Positions 1 to 8,058 of a DNA stretch of 8,520 bases are shown here, piece after piece. How positions within the stretch are numbered: position 1 is the first letter of the stretch; each line of letters opens with the position of its first letter. A model generated the notes under the pieces. That model was not told where the DNA came from. It was given only the letters and a program-made list of their open reading frames with translations, and did no database searches. The position numbers and the translations under genes were made by a program. The stretch is from Leptolyngbya sp. SIO4C5 (GTDB taxonomy: Bacteria > Cyanobacteriota > Cyanobacteriia > Phormidesmidales > Phormidesmidaceae), in the NCBI GenBank assembly GCA_010671965.1, contig JAAHIC010000145.1, forward strand, positions 1-8,520, given 5' to 3'.

Positions 1-98
1 TAGCGAAATCCTAGTGTGCCGCCCTAGCCACCGTAGGATGGGCAAAGCAAAGCGTGCCCATCTTACGGTGGCTAGGGCGGCACACTAGGATTTCGCTA
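1..98. repeat. 98-bp near-perfect palindrome (MITE-like dispersed repeat)
   Basis: Positions 1-44 are the reverse complement of 55-98 with a single G/T exception (36 against 63), leaving a 10-nt loop at 45-54. The outer 35 bp on each side pair perfectly. The element begins and ends with TA, as expected of IS630/Tc1-type MITEs that duplicate a TA target, but TA is self-complementary so this is weak evidence. No coding capacity. The inner part (GGATGGGCA ... TGCCCATCT) resembles palindromic intergenic repeats common in cyanobacteria. The window starts exactly at its edge, so it may extend further left. A role as a transcriptional stop or RNA hairpin for an upstream gene is also possible. Confidence 0.8.
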
Positions 99-164
99 TG
101 ACTTCTCTATCTGTCCATCTGGGCTGAGGTTAGACTAGGAAAAATCTCTGGCGATCGCAACCTC

Positions 165-2423
<2,259 letters not shown>

Positions 2424-2486
2424 AGAAACCAGGGTTCTTTCAGGTTGGTTAGCTGACCTCGGAGCGGGACAAGAACCCTGGTTTCT
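2424..2486. terminator. Long inverted repeat between convergent genes, probable bidirectional terminator or cyanobacterial palindromic repeat
   Basis: A 16-bp arm (AGAAACCAGGGTTCTT, 2424-2439) begins directly after the NACHT stop codon. It is matched perfectly by its reverse complement at 2471-2486. The 31-nt interior holds a small dyad (GGTTAGCTGACC). The second arm ends 8 bp before the last base of the convergent 95-aa gene. No long T-run follows on either strand apart from the U-rich arm itself, so termination efficiency is uncertain. The arm resembles the AGAAACCGGGTTTCT-type palindromes that I recall as widespread in cyanobacterial intergenic DNA, so it may instead be a dispersed repeat. 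Confidence 0.6.
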
Positions 2487-2494
2487 GCAAGCGC

Positions 2495-2782
2495 CTAACG
2501 CAACGAGCGATAGCGCACCAGGTAGCTCAGCACCTCGCCCTGCTCCGGCGTTAGCAAAATGCCAGCGGGCGGAATCGTGATTAGGTCGCTCCATAAGCCC
2601 TGATCGGCGTAGTTCAGCTTATGCAGGGCGTGGATAGTCGATCGCACGCCTTCCTGCGACCCCATAATCAGATGGCGCAGGCGCTCCCGTTCCGGCTGGG
2701 CGCGGGGGATGTGCAGGCGTACGGGTTCTGTATCTCCCAGATTGGTCAAATCCGGGAGATGCGGGTGGATATAAAACAGCAT
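2495..2782 (-). CDS. Conserved hypothetical protein, 95 aa
   Basis: I recognise no catalytic domain. The protein starts MLFYIHPHLPDL, has the segments LRHLIMGSQEGVRSTIHALH (35-54) and GLWSDLI (62-68), and ends in EVLSYLVRY (83-91). From memory, short proteins with this N-terminus and the MGS-x-x-x-VRSTIH segment are conserved across cyanobacteria without a known function; this needs a database check. No signal peptide or membrane segment. The start is well supported by the strong Shine-Dalgarno AAGGAGGA 8 nt upstream (2791-2798). This strand is preferred over the overlapping + frame at 2621-2956, which has no such site and a composition typical of a shadow. The gene converges on the NACHT gene and diverges from the lipoprotein gene at 3083. 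Its leader can form regulatory-looking hairpins. Confidence 0.8.
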   Translation of the reverse strand: MLFYIHPHLPDLTNLGDTEPVRLHIPRAQPERERLRHLIMGSQEGVRSTIHALHKLNYADQGLWSDLITIPPAGILLTPEQGEVLSYLVRYRSLR

Positions 2783-2825
2783 TTTGGGACTCCTCCTTCA
2801 AGAAGTGGGGTAGGAAATCCCAAAA
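2782..2825 (-). promoter_or_regulatory. Ribosome-binding site of the 95-aa gene inside a possible start-codon-sequestering stem
   Basis: In the transcript of the minus strand, AAGGAGGA (2791-2798) lies 8 nt before the ATG. TTTTGGGA (reverse complement of 2818-2825) is an exact 8-bp complement of TCCCAAAA (reverse complement of 2782-2789), the bases just upstream of and touching the start codon. Pairing would put the Shine-Dalgarno in a 28-nt loop. The same TTTTGGG follows the upstream hairpin 2830-2861, so the two structures could compete. The pairing is seen in the sequence; regulation is inference. Confidence 0.45.
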
Positions 2826-2861
2826 ACTTGGCCGTCCCAGACATAGCAGTTCGGGACGGCC
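2822..2861 (-). terminator. Hairpin plus T-run on the minus strand, possible attenuator upstream of the 95-aa gene
   Basis: Read on the minus strand, GGCCGTCCC (2861-2853) pairs perfectly with GGGACGGCC (2838-2830) across a 14-nt loop. AA, G and five T follow within 9 nt. This is the form of an intrinsic terminator. It lies about 40 nt upstream of the 95-aa start codon in the same direction, so it may be an attenuator or end a small leader RNA. The T-run is short and interrupted from the stem by AAG, which weakens the case. Confidence 0.4.
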
Positions 2862-2909
2862 TGAGTAATAATTACTCTAGCCTCCGAGACAGCTTGTTCC
2901 TGTCGAAGG

Positions 2910-2966
2910 GGTCAGGTGTCGGAAGATTGCTGCGAACAACTTTCGGCACCGCATGACCAAATTTTT
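2910..2966 (+). terminator. Hairpin followed by T-run on the plus strand
   Basis: The left arm 2910-2925 pairs with 2940-2958 through GGTCA/TGACC, GGTG/CACC (after a 3-nt GCA bulge) and TCGGAAG/CTTTCGG with two G-U pairs. The 14-nt loop is 2926-2939. AAATTTTT (2959-2966) follows. It has the shape of an intrinsic terminator reading rightward, yet no plus-strand gene lies directly upstream. It may end an unrecognised small RNA, or be part of the inverted-repeat block that contains it. Confidence 0.45.
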
Positions 2967-2969
2967 GGG

Positions 2970-3082
2970 TGATAGTCAAGCTGCACGCAGACAGCTATAG
3001 CTCCAAAATCTACCCTATCTAACGCCCCAGCGCAAGTTAAGTTTGTTACACCAAGCGGTTCTCAGTTCCATCCCTCAACTTT
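2970..3082. other. Leader region of the lipoprotein gene, no clear signal
   Basis: Rest of the 300-bp divergent gap. It contains a perfect 10-bp palindrome AGCTATAGCT at 2993-3002, which could be an operator or hold a TATAGC -10-like hexamer. I find no convincing -35 partner. No Shine-Dalgarno is visible before ATG 3083. Confidence 0.3.
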
Positions 3083-3619
3083 ATGCTTCATCAGCAGATT
3101 GATCCCAGGAGCTTATGGCGCTTGATCATGGTTGGCGCGATCGCCCTCAGCCTAGCCAGTTGCCAAACCCAGCCCCTCTCATCGGAGCCAAGTTCGCCCC
3201 CAGCAGCAGACTCTACCGCGACCCCAGCAGACTCTACCTTTGCCGAGGTGATCGCGGTTGAAGCCACCGCTGGCGAACCGGGCGCTTATACCTTTGCCGT
3301 GACGGTGCAAAGCCCAGATACCGGCTGCGATCAGTACGCCAACTGGTGGGAAGTCGTCAGCGAAGCGGGAGAACTGATTTTTCGCCGTCCCCTGGCCCAT
3401 AGCCATGTAGAGGAGCAGCCGTTTCGCCGAGCGGGCGGGGCCGTGGCCGTCCAGCCGGATCAAACCGTGATTGTGCGCGCCCACATGTACCCTACGGGCT
3501 ACGGCAGTCAGGCCATGCAGGGCAGCGTTGACGCAGGTTTTACAGCAGTTGAGTTACCTCCAGAATTTGCTGCCGAGCTAGCCCAGCAGGGACGACAGCC
3601 TGCAGGCTGCGAGTTCTAA
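3083..3619 (+). CDS. Putative lipoprotein of unknown function, 178 aa
   Basis: The N-terminus (MLHQQIDPRSLWR) is followed by a hydrophobic stretch 14-26 and the lipobox LASC (24-27). The predicted mature protein is therefore a lipid-anchored envelope protein starting at Cys27. A Ser/Pro/Ala/Thr-rich linker (31-53) with a duplicated ADST precedes a compact domain (about 54-178). Conserved-looking motifs are DTGCDQYANWWEVV (79-92), HSHVEEQPF (106-114) and VIVRAHM (129-135). Cys82 and Cys176 could form a disulphide. From memory this domain recurs in cyanobacteria without a known role. An internal ATG at codon 16 would leave a very short n-region, so the first ATG is kept. The gene ends 13 bp from the end of the convergent GIY-YIG gene, and no terminator hairpin is visible between them. 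Confidence 0.85.
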   Translation: MLHQQIDPRSLWRLIMVGAIALSLASCQTQPLSSEPSSPPAADSTATPADSTFAEVIAVEATAGEPGAYTFAVTVQSPDTGCDQYANWWEVVSEAGELIFRRPLAHSHVEEQPFRRAGGAVAVQPDQTVIVRAHMYPTGYGSQAMQGSVDAGFTAVELPPEFAAELAQQGRQPAGCEF

Positions 3620-3632
3620 ACCGCTCGATCTT

Positions 3633-4253
3633 CTACTTTTCACCCACAAACGGCGTGGCCCAGCGCTGCCAGTTTTCTTTATTAAAAGGCGATCGCCACT
3701 TGTAGATTAGCTCTCGCTCTAGCTGCTGGCGGGCTTTGCGATCGCCGGGCGCTTCACACCAGAAGCCAATATTAACCGCAGTGGAGAGCTTAAGCTGGTT
3801 GTGCAAGGAGACATAGTTGAGAATGTAGCGCTTGCAGTCATGGACGCCCTTCCAGCGCTGGTTAGATTTCACCGTCTCGCCCACGTAGAGCAAGATCGGC
3901 AGCGCCGCATCTACCACAAAGTACAGCGCCGCTACGCCCAAGTCATCAAACTGCCAGCGCCAAAACTCGGTATTTTGAGGCCGTAAGGTAAACGGATCGG
4001 GTGGGGTGGGACTGCTGGCGATCGCCCCTGACTCAAACAGACTCCCCTGAACAGTAGGAACCTGCTCCACCTGCTGCTGAAACCGGAAGATTCGCTGCTT
4101 CCAGTCCTGCAGTTCGCTGGCGTTCATCATGGCGCTGGCATGGCGATTGGCGTAGGTAGACAACCGCGCCGACTGCTCGGCGGCATAAGACAATAGGGAA
4201 GGTTGCTCTGGCGTCACGCTAACCTCATCAAACTCTACCGATAGCGCCTTCAA
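3633..4253 (-). CDS. GIY-YIG domain protein, putative nuclease, 206 aa
   Basis: The C-terminal half matches a diverged GIY-YIG nuclease fold: ALYFVVD (109-115, in place of GIY), LLYVGET (121-127, in place of YIG), NQRWKGVHDCKRY (131-143) with Arg133 as the possible catalytic Arg, and LERELIYKWRSPFNKENW (178-195) with a candidate metal-binding Glu (179 or 181) and Asn191. Known for the fold: metal-dependent DNA strand cleavage. The substrate here is unknown. The N-terminal 100 residues are helical and Gln-rich with no recognised domain. The start is uncertain. The longest frame begins with TTG at 4253, with an in-frame stop four codons upstream of it. A GTG at 4217-4215 (codon 13) has GAGG five nt before it and is a good alternative. 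From memory, long GIY-YIG proteins of this arrangement are common in cyanobacteria. Confidence 0.82.
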   Translation of the reverse strand: MKALSVEFDEVSVTPEQPSLLSYAAEQSARLSTYANRHASAMMNASELQDWKQRIFRFQQQVEQVPTVQGSLFESGAIASSPTPPDPFTLRPQNTEFWRWQFDDLGVAALYFVVDAALPILLYVGETVKSNQRWKGVHDCKRYILNYVSLHNQLKLSTAVNIGFWCEAPGDRKARQQLERELIYKWRSPFNKENWQRWATPFVGEK

Positions 4254-4278
4254 CTCTAGCAGACTCTACGGGTAGGAT
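4249..4278 (+). promoter_or_regulatory. Weak candidate promoter for the 108-aa gene
   Basis: TTCAAC (4249-4254) and TAGGAT (4273-4278) are spaced 18 bp apart, 25 bp before ATG 4304, in the short gap between divergent genes. Each hexamer matches the sigma-70 consensus at only about four of six positions. If the GIY-YIG gene starts at 4217 rather than 4253, this whole region is intergenic. Confidence 0.22.
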
Positions 4279-4303
4279 ATCGGCAATCTCAAGTTGACGA
4301 AAC

Positions 4304-4630
4304 ATGGCAAACTATCCCGTGACGCCAGATGGTCGCTACTTCGTCGTCAAAGGGCGGCTCTGGCGCTGCACTGACCCCAGCCTGGCAGCAGAAACTCGCC
4401 AAGAGTGGGTGAAAAAATTGATGCAGGCGCGGCGGCAGGTGAAAGCGGCCAAGCAAGCTGATGACGAGGCAGCTCTAAAACAGGCGCGATCGCAGGTGCA
4501 AACCGCTAAGGAAGCTCTGGGAGAGCGCGGCCCGGTGTGGTGGGATGACGGTGCCCCTGACTACACTCAAAAACTGGCAAAAAATACGCCCTACGCTGAC
4601 TGGTATGCCTCACTGCCAGCAGATCTCTAA
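4304..4630 (+). CDS. Conserved hypothetical protein, 108 aa
   Basis: A small soluble protein with three visible parts. The first is a conserved-looking N-terminus NYPVTPDGRYFVVKGRLWRCT (3-23). Next comes a long Ala/Lys/Gln-rich helix likely to form a coiled coil or helical hairpin (about 27-73). Last is a strongly conserved-looking tail GERGPVWWDDGAPDY (73-87) followed by NTPYADWYASL (94-104). I recall proteins of this shape in both cyanobacteria and proteobacteria, annotated as hypothetical; no function is claimed. No signal peptide or membrane segment. No strong Shine-Dalgarno precedes the ATG, but the conserved N-terminal motif supports this start. It is 67 bp upstream of the SDR gene on the same strand, so cotranscription is possible. 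Confidence 0.8.
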   Translation: MANYPVTPDGRYFVVKGRLWRCTDPSLAAETRQEWVKKLMQARRQVKAAKQADDEAALKQARSQVQTAKEALGERGPVWWDDGAPDYTQKLAKNTPYADWYASLPADL

Positions 4631-4697
4631 CGTCAGCAAGATTTGCCCCCAAAGCTCAGGCGGCACAATCAAAAGGCTGCACTAGGGAAAAAACAGG

Positions 4698-5468
4698 ATG
4701 GCGTCAGCCTCAAAAACCGCAATTATTACCGGTGGTGCCCAGGGCATCGGCAAAGGCATCGCGCTGCATCTGCTAACCGCTGGCTGGAACGTGGCGATCG
4801 CCGACTTAGACGCCGAAGCCGGGGCAGACTGTTTGGCAGAATTTGAGCTGTTTTCTGAGTCCGTCATTTTCTGCCAAACTGACGTGACTGATGAAGCCTC
4901 GGTGCAAAACTGCCTCGACACCACCCTCGAAAAGTTCAGCGCCCTACACGGCCTGGTGAATAACGCGGGCATTGCCAATCCCTACAACGACCCGATTGAA
5001 AAACTCTCCCTAGACGACTGGAACCACAAGCTAAGCACCAATCTGACTGGCTATTTCTTAGTCACTAAACATGCAGTTCCCTCGCTGCGCAAAACCAGAG
5101 GCGCGATCGCTAATGTTGCCTCTACCCGCGCCCTGCAGTCTGAACCTCACACTGAAGCCTACGTCGCTTCTAAAGGCGGCATCGTTGCCCTCACCCATGC
5201 TCTCGCCATCAGCCTCGGCCCCCAGATTCGGGTTAACTGCGTCAGCCCCGGCTGGATTGCCGTCAGCGACTGGCAGAAAGAAAGCCAGCGATCGCAGCCT
5301 CATCTCAGCCGCCAAGATCACAGCCAGCATCCGGCGGGGCGCGTGGGCAAACCCAGCGACGTAGCGGGGCTAGTGACCTATCTGCTCTCAGAAGAAACCG
5401 GATTTATCACCGGCCAAAACTTTGTCGTCGATGGCGGTATGACCCGCAAAATGATTTACGCCGAATAG
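4698..5468 (+). CDS. SDR-family NAD(P)-dependent oxidoreductase, 256 aa
   Basis: A classical short-chain dehydrogenase of typical length. It has the nucleotide-binding motif TGGAQGIG (11-18); Asp36 at the end of the second strand, which usually favours NAD(H) over NADP(H); NNAG (88-91); the catalytic tetrad Asn115, Ser142, Tyr155 and Lys159 (YVASK, 155-159); and PGWI (185-188) after the sixth strand. The C-terminus GQNFVVDGGMTRKMIY (239-254) is a common ending in one branch of bacterial SDRs annotated loosely as 3-oxoacyl-ACP reductase-like or sugar-dehydrogenase-like. The substrate cannot be told from sequence. The start is supported by the immediate Rossmann motif. The stop codon abuts the stop of the convergent permease gene with no intergenic bases, so transcripts must overlap. 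Confidence 0.93.
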   Translation: MASASKTAIITGGAQGIGKGIALHLLTAGWNVAIADLDAEAGADCLAEFELFSESVIFCQTDVTDEASVQNCLDTTLEKFSALHGLVNNAGIANPYNDPIEKLSLDDWNHKLSTNLTGYFLVTKHAVPSLRKTRGAIANVASTRALQSEPHTEAYVASKGGIVALTHALAISLGPQIRVNCVSPGWIAVSDWQKESQRSQPHLSRQDHSQHPAGRVGKPSDVAGLVTYLLSEETGFITGQNFVVDGGMTRKMIYAE

Positions 5469-6254
5469 CTATAACCGCCGCTCAGTCTGCACCATCCGCT
5501 GATAGGAAAGCCAGCCCAAAATCACCATGACGCCAGCGAAAATGGCTAAAAAGCTGAGGTGCGGCGCGATCGCCCCTATGTCCTCCCCGGCTGCCGCCAC
5601 GCCTGTTAGAGCTTCGTTCATGTGGTAGACCGGGTTGAACTGGGCAATCTGCAGCAGCACCTCTGGAAATAGGGAAGCAGGCAGAAACGTACCGCCTAAG
5701 ATCAGCAGCGGCACCCCAAAGGCGGCCACTAAGGCATTTACATCCTCAGTGCGGCGAGCAAACTGTGTGCCCAAGATAAAGCCCACGCCTACATAGGCAG
5801 CGATGCTGAGCAGAATGATCACCAGCCCCAGCAGCACCGAACCCTCGAACTGGGCACCCACGGCAAAGGCGATCGCGTAGACCAAGACCGTCTGCCCTAG
5901 CCCGATAGCGCTGTGAGCGACAAAGATGCCGAGGAAGTAAGAAAAGCCGCTGAGGGGCGAAAGAAACAGTCGCTTCAGCGTCCGGTGCTCTCGCTCGGCC
6001 ACCACCGTCGCCACGCTGCCCCCCAAACAGCTAAAAAACAGCGCCGCCCCCACCAGGCTAGGCGGAGCCGCATTTTCAAACGCCTCAGCCGTCGAAAGCT
6101 GCGCCCGCTCCGCTAAGATCAGGCCGTTCAGCACCAGAATCAGCACCGGAAAAATGGCCCAGAAAATTAGGCTGCGTCGCCGTCGCCCCAGCTCGGTTAA
6201 AATGCGCTGAGCGATCGCCCAGGTTTCCGTCCAGTATTTCATCTGCAATTTCAT
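5469..6254 (-). CDS. ABC-2 type transporter permease, 261 aa
   Basis: An integral membrane protein with about six hydrophobic segments: roughly 28-48, 66-86, 104-133, 139-162, 174-196 and 231-251. After the second is the cytoplasmic coupling region AEREHRTLKRLFLSPLSG (86-103), the family signature ERE-x-x-TL-x-x-L-x-x-SPLS. In this family such permeases pair with a separate ATPase to export drugs, lipids, polysaccharides or peptides. No ATPase gene lies on either side here, so the partner is encoded elsewhere or beyond the window. The N-terminal RRRR (24-27) before the first membrane segment fits a cytoplasmic N-terminus. A second ATG at codon 5 (6242) is an equally plausible start; neither has a strong Shine-Dalgarno. 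It diverges from the aldehyde dehydrogenase gene across 140 bp. Confidence 0.92.
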   Translation of the reverse strand: MKLQMKYWTETWAIAQRILTELGRRRRSLIFWAIFPVLILVLNGLILAERAQLSTAEAFENAAPPSLVGAALFFSCLGGSVATVVAEREHRTLKRLFLSPLSGFSYFLGIFVAHSAIGLGQTVLVYAIAFAVGAQFEGSVLLGLVIILLSIAAYVGVGFILGTQFARRTEDVNALVAAFGVPLLILGGTFLPASLFPEVLLQIAQFNPVYHMNEALTGVAAAGEDIGAIAPHLSFLAIFAGVMVILGWLSYQRMVQTERRL

Positions 6255-6322
6255 CCCAAACCAGAGTTAAGAACGCGCACTTGCCCGGTAAATTGAGCGA
6301 TCGCCCTCCTCCTGCTAGACCC

Positions 6323-6385
6323 CTGACGTCAGTTTTCTCGGCAACCCCAAAAGTTTTGTAGGCTATAGGGCATCGCTTCTATATT
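6323..6385 (+). promoter_or_regulatory. Candidate promoter and 10-bp palindrome upstream of the aldehyde dehydrogenase
   Basis: CTGACGTCAG (6323-6332) is a perfect 10-bp palindrome that could be an operator. TTGTAG (6356-6361) and TATATT (6380-6385) are spaced 18 bp, ending 9 bp before ATG 6395, which would give a very short leader. A second -10-like TATAGG lies at 6364-6369. All are weak, short matches. Confidence 0.28.
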
Positions 6386-6394
6386 GAGCTTCGC

Positions 6395-7864
6395 ATGACT
6401 TCCCTGAAAAACTATATCAACGGCCAGTGGATTGCCTCTAGCGCCTCAGAGCATCTGCTTGTCACCAACCCCGCAACGGCAGAAACCTTAGCCCAGGTGC
6501 CGCTCTCCCCCGCTGCCGAAGTGGAGCAGGCCGTGGCTGCTGCCGCCGCTGCCTTTAGCCAGTGGCGACGGGTACCGCCCACCGAGCGGGTACAGTTTTT
6601 ATTCAAGCTCAAGCAGCTACTCGAAGCCAGCCTAGACGACATTGCCCGGACAATTACCCTAGAGTGCGGCAAAACCCTGAAGGAATCCCAGGGCGAACTG
6701 CGCCGCGCCATTGAAAACGTAGAAACCGCCTGCGGCATTCCGACCCTGATGCAGGGCCGCAATTTGGCAGACATTGCGAGGGGGATTGACGAGTTTATGT
6801 TTCGCCAGCCCTTGGGCGTTGCCGCCGCGATCGCCCCTTTCAACTTCCCGGCCATGATTCCCTTCTGGTTCATGCCCTACGCGATCGCCTGTGGCAATAC
6901 CTACCTGGTCAAGCCCTCCGAAAAAGTGCCGCTGACGATGCAGAAAATTTTTGACCTAATCGATCAGCTCGACTTGCCAGCGGGAGTCATCAACCTGGTC
7001 AACGGCAGCAAGGCCACCGTTGATGCCATCTTGGAGCATCCCCAAATTCGCGCCATTAGCTTTGTCGGCTCTACCCCCGTCGCCCGCTATATTTATAGCC
7101 GCGCTGCCGCCAACGGCAAACGGGTACAGTGTCAGGGTGGGGCCAAAAATCCGCTGATTGTGCTGCCCGATGCCGATATGGAGATGACTACGCGGATCGC
7201 TGCCGATAGTGCCTTTGGCTGTGCCGGACAGCGCTGCTTGGCTGCTTCTCTAGCCATTACGGTGGGGAAAGCGAGCCAGCCCTTTACCGAAGCGATCGCT
7301 GAAACTGCGGCCAACCGAGTCGTCGGCAATGGCTTAGAACCAGAGGTGCAGATGGGGCCAGTAATCAGTGAGCAGAGCCGTCAGCGAGTAGAAGGACTGA
7401 TTCAGCAGGGCATCGACGCGGGGGCTAAAGCCCTGGTAGACGGGCGCAAGCCCCAAATCAGCAGCGGCGAACAAGGTTACTTTGTCAGCCCCACGCTGCT
7501 GGAAAATCTACAACCCGACAGCGAAATTGCCAACACAGAAATCTTTGGCCCCGTCCTGGGACTGATGGCGGTAGCAACCATTGATGAGGCGATCGCCCTG
7601 GTGAATCGCAGCCAGTGGGGCAACATGGCCTGTCTGTTTACCAGCAGCGGCGCAGCGGCCCGTAAGTTCCGCTACGAGGCGGAAGCCGGCAATATCGGCA
7701 TCAATATTGGCGTGGCAGCCCCGATGGCCTTTTTCCCCTTCAGCGGCTGGAAAGATAGCTTCTTCGGCGATCTACATGGCCAAAGCGATCACGCGGTAGA
7801 ATTCTTCACACAGACAAAGGTGGTAGTAGAGCGCTGGCCGAAAGAGTGGTCGCGGCAGTTTTAG
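6395..7864 (+). CDS. mmsA: Aldehyde dehydrogenase, methylmalonate-semialdehyde dehydrogenase (CoA-acylating) type, 489 aa
   Basis: A full-length ALDH. Motifs: [18 protein letters not shown] (148-165) with the conserved Asn150; KPSEKVPLT (173-181); [20 protein letters not shown] (223-242); catalytic Cys281 in [11 protein letters not shown] (275-285); EIFGPVL (382-388); and [15 protein letters not shown] (449-463). At the place of the general-base Glu of ordinary ALDHs (ELGGK) it has Gln247 (QGGAKN). Loss of that Glu, together with the [10 protein letters not shown] and FSGWKDS motifs, is characteristic of CoA-dependent MMSDH. Family reaction: methylmalonate or malonate semialdehyde plus CoA and NAD+ to propionyl- or acetyl-CoA plus CO2, in valine, beta-alanine or inositol breakdown. 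No other gene of those pathways is nearby, so the physiological substrate is unsettled. The start is supported by the family N-terminus (YINGQW). Dispersed repeats lie downstream. Confidence 0.92.
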   Translation: MTSLKNYINGQWIASSASEHLLVTNPATAETLAQVPLSPAAEVEQAVAAAAAAFSQWRRVPPTERVQFLFKLKQLLEASLDDIARTITLECGKTLKESQGELRRAIENVETACGIPTLMQGRNLADIARGIDEFMFRQPLGVAAAIAPFNFPAMIPFWFMPYAIACGNTYLVKPSEKVPLTMQKIFDLIDQLDLPAGVINLVNGSKATVDAILEHPQIRAISFVGSTPVARYIYSRAAANGKRVQCQGGAKNPLIVLPDADMEMTTRIAADSAFGCAGQRCLAASLAITVGKASQPFTEAIAETAANRVVGNGLEPEVQMGPVISEQSRQRVEGLIQQGIDAGAKALVDGRKPQISSGEQGYFVSPTLLENLQPDSEIANTEIFGPVLGLMAVATIDEAIALVNRSQWGNMACLFTSSGAAARKFRYEAEAGNIGINIGVAAPMAFFPFSGWKDSFFGDLHGQSDHAVEFFTQTKVVVERWPKEWSRQF

Positions 7865-7882
7865 GCAGAGGGTTGGGTGGCA

Positions 7883-8029
7883 GGTAGCGTGGGCACCGCC
7901 CACGTACACGAGAAAGCTAGCAGGCACCGCCTACGGATGAAAGACCTGGTAGCGTGGGCACCGCCCGCGTACACAAGAAAGCTAGTGAGTAGGTAGCGTG
8001 GGCACCGCCCACGTACACAAAAAAGCTAG
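7883..8029. repeat. Three 38-bp direct repeats with internal hairpin
   Basis: Copies at 7883-7920, 7948-7985 and 7992-8029 each begin GGTAGCGTGGGCACCG and end AAAGCTAG. Any two differ at only 2 of 38 positions. Copies 2 and 3 extend further with TGAG. A degenerate partial copy (GGCACCGCCTACG) lies at 7923-7935. Each unit contains CGTGGGC-ACC-GCCCACG, a 7-bp stem with a 3-nt loop; in copy 2 one pair changes to G-U, so the stem is kept. The array fills the gap between the aldehyde dehydrogenase and folB and may act as a terminator or mRNA processing or stability element. The spacers (27 and 6 nt) are unequal, so this is not CRISPR. Confidence 0.88.
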
Positions 8030-8058
8030 TGAGCATTGAAAGGCACAAGCAGGCAAGC

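Larger units (their letters stand above)
2819..2969. repeat. 151-bp block bounded by 13-bp inverted repeats (possible MITE or structured RNA)
   Basis: CCCAAAAACTTGG (2819-2831) is the inverse of CCAAATTTTTGGG (2957-2969) with one mismatch. Between them lie a perfect 9-bp stem (2830-2838 with 2853-2861), a perfect 7-bp-arm palindrome around GAGTAAT-A-ATTACTC (2863-2877), a 5-bp stem GACAG/CTGTC (2887-2891 with 2899-2903), and a 16-bp stem (2910-2925 with 2940-2958). As RNA it could fold as a multibranched structure closed by the terminal repeats. No target duplication is obvious, no ORF is credible and I do not recognise an RNA family. Confidence 0.5.

Noticed and set aside
2621..2956. Plus-strand 111-aa frame opposite the 95-aa gene
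   Set aside because: No Shine-Dalgarno, overlaps the better supported minus-strand gene, and runs through the inverted-repeat block.
2910..2958. Similarity of GGTCAGGTGTCGGAAG to the GGAA tetraloop region of bacterial SRP (4.5S) RNA
   Set aside because: The conserved 3' side of the SRP loop (AAGCAGCC-like) is absent, and the stem pairs with a different downstream segment, so the likeness is probably chance.
4643..4846. Small plus-strand frame overlapping the start of the SDR gene
   Set aside because: Arg-rich out-of-frame shadow; the SDR frame carries the Rossmann motif in the same bases.
7883..8029. CRISPR array
   Set aside because: Only three units, spacers of 27 and 6 nt, the unit itself contains a tight 7-bp hairpin and no cas genes are present.
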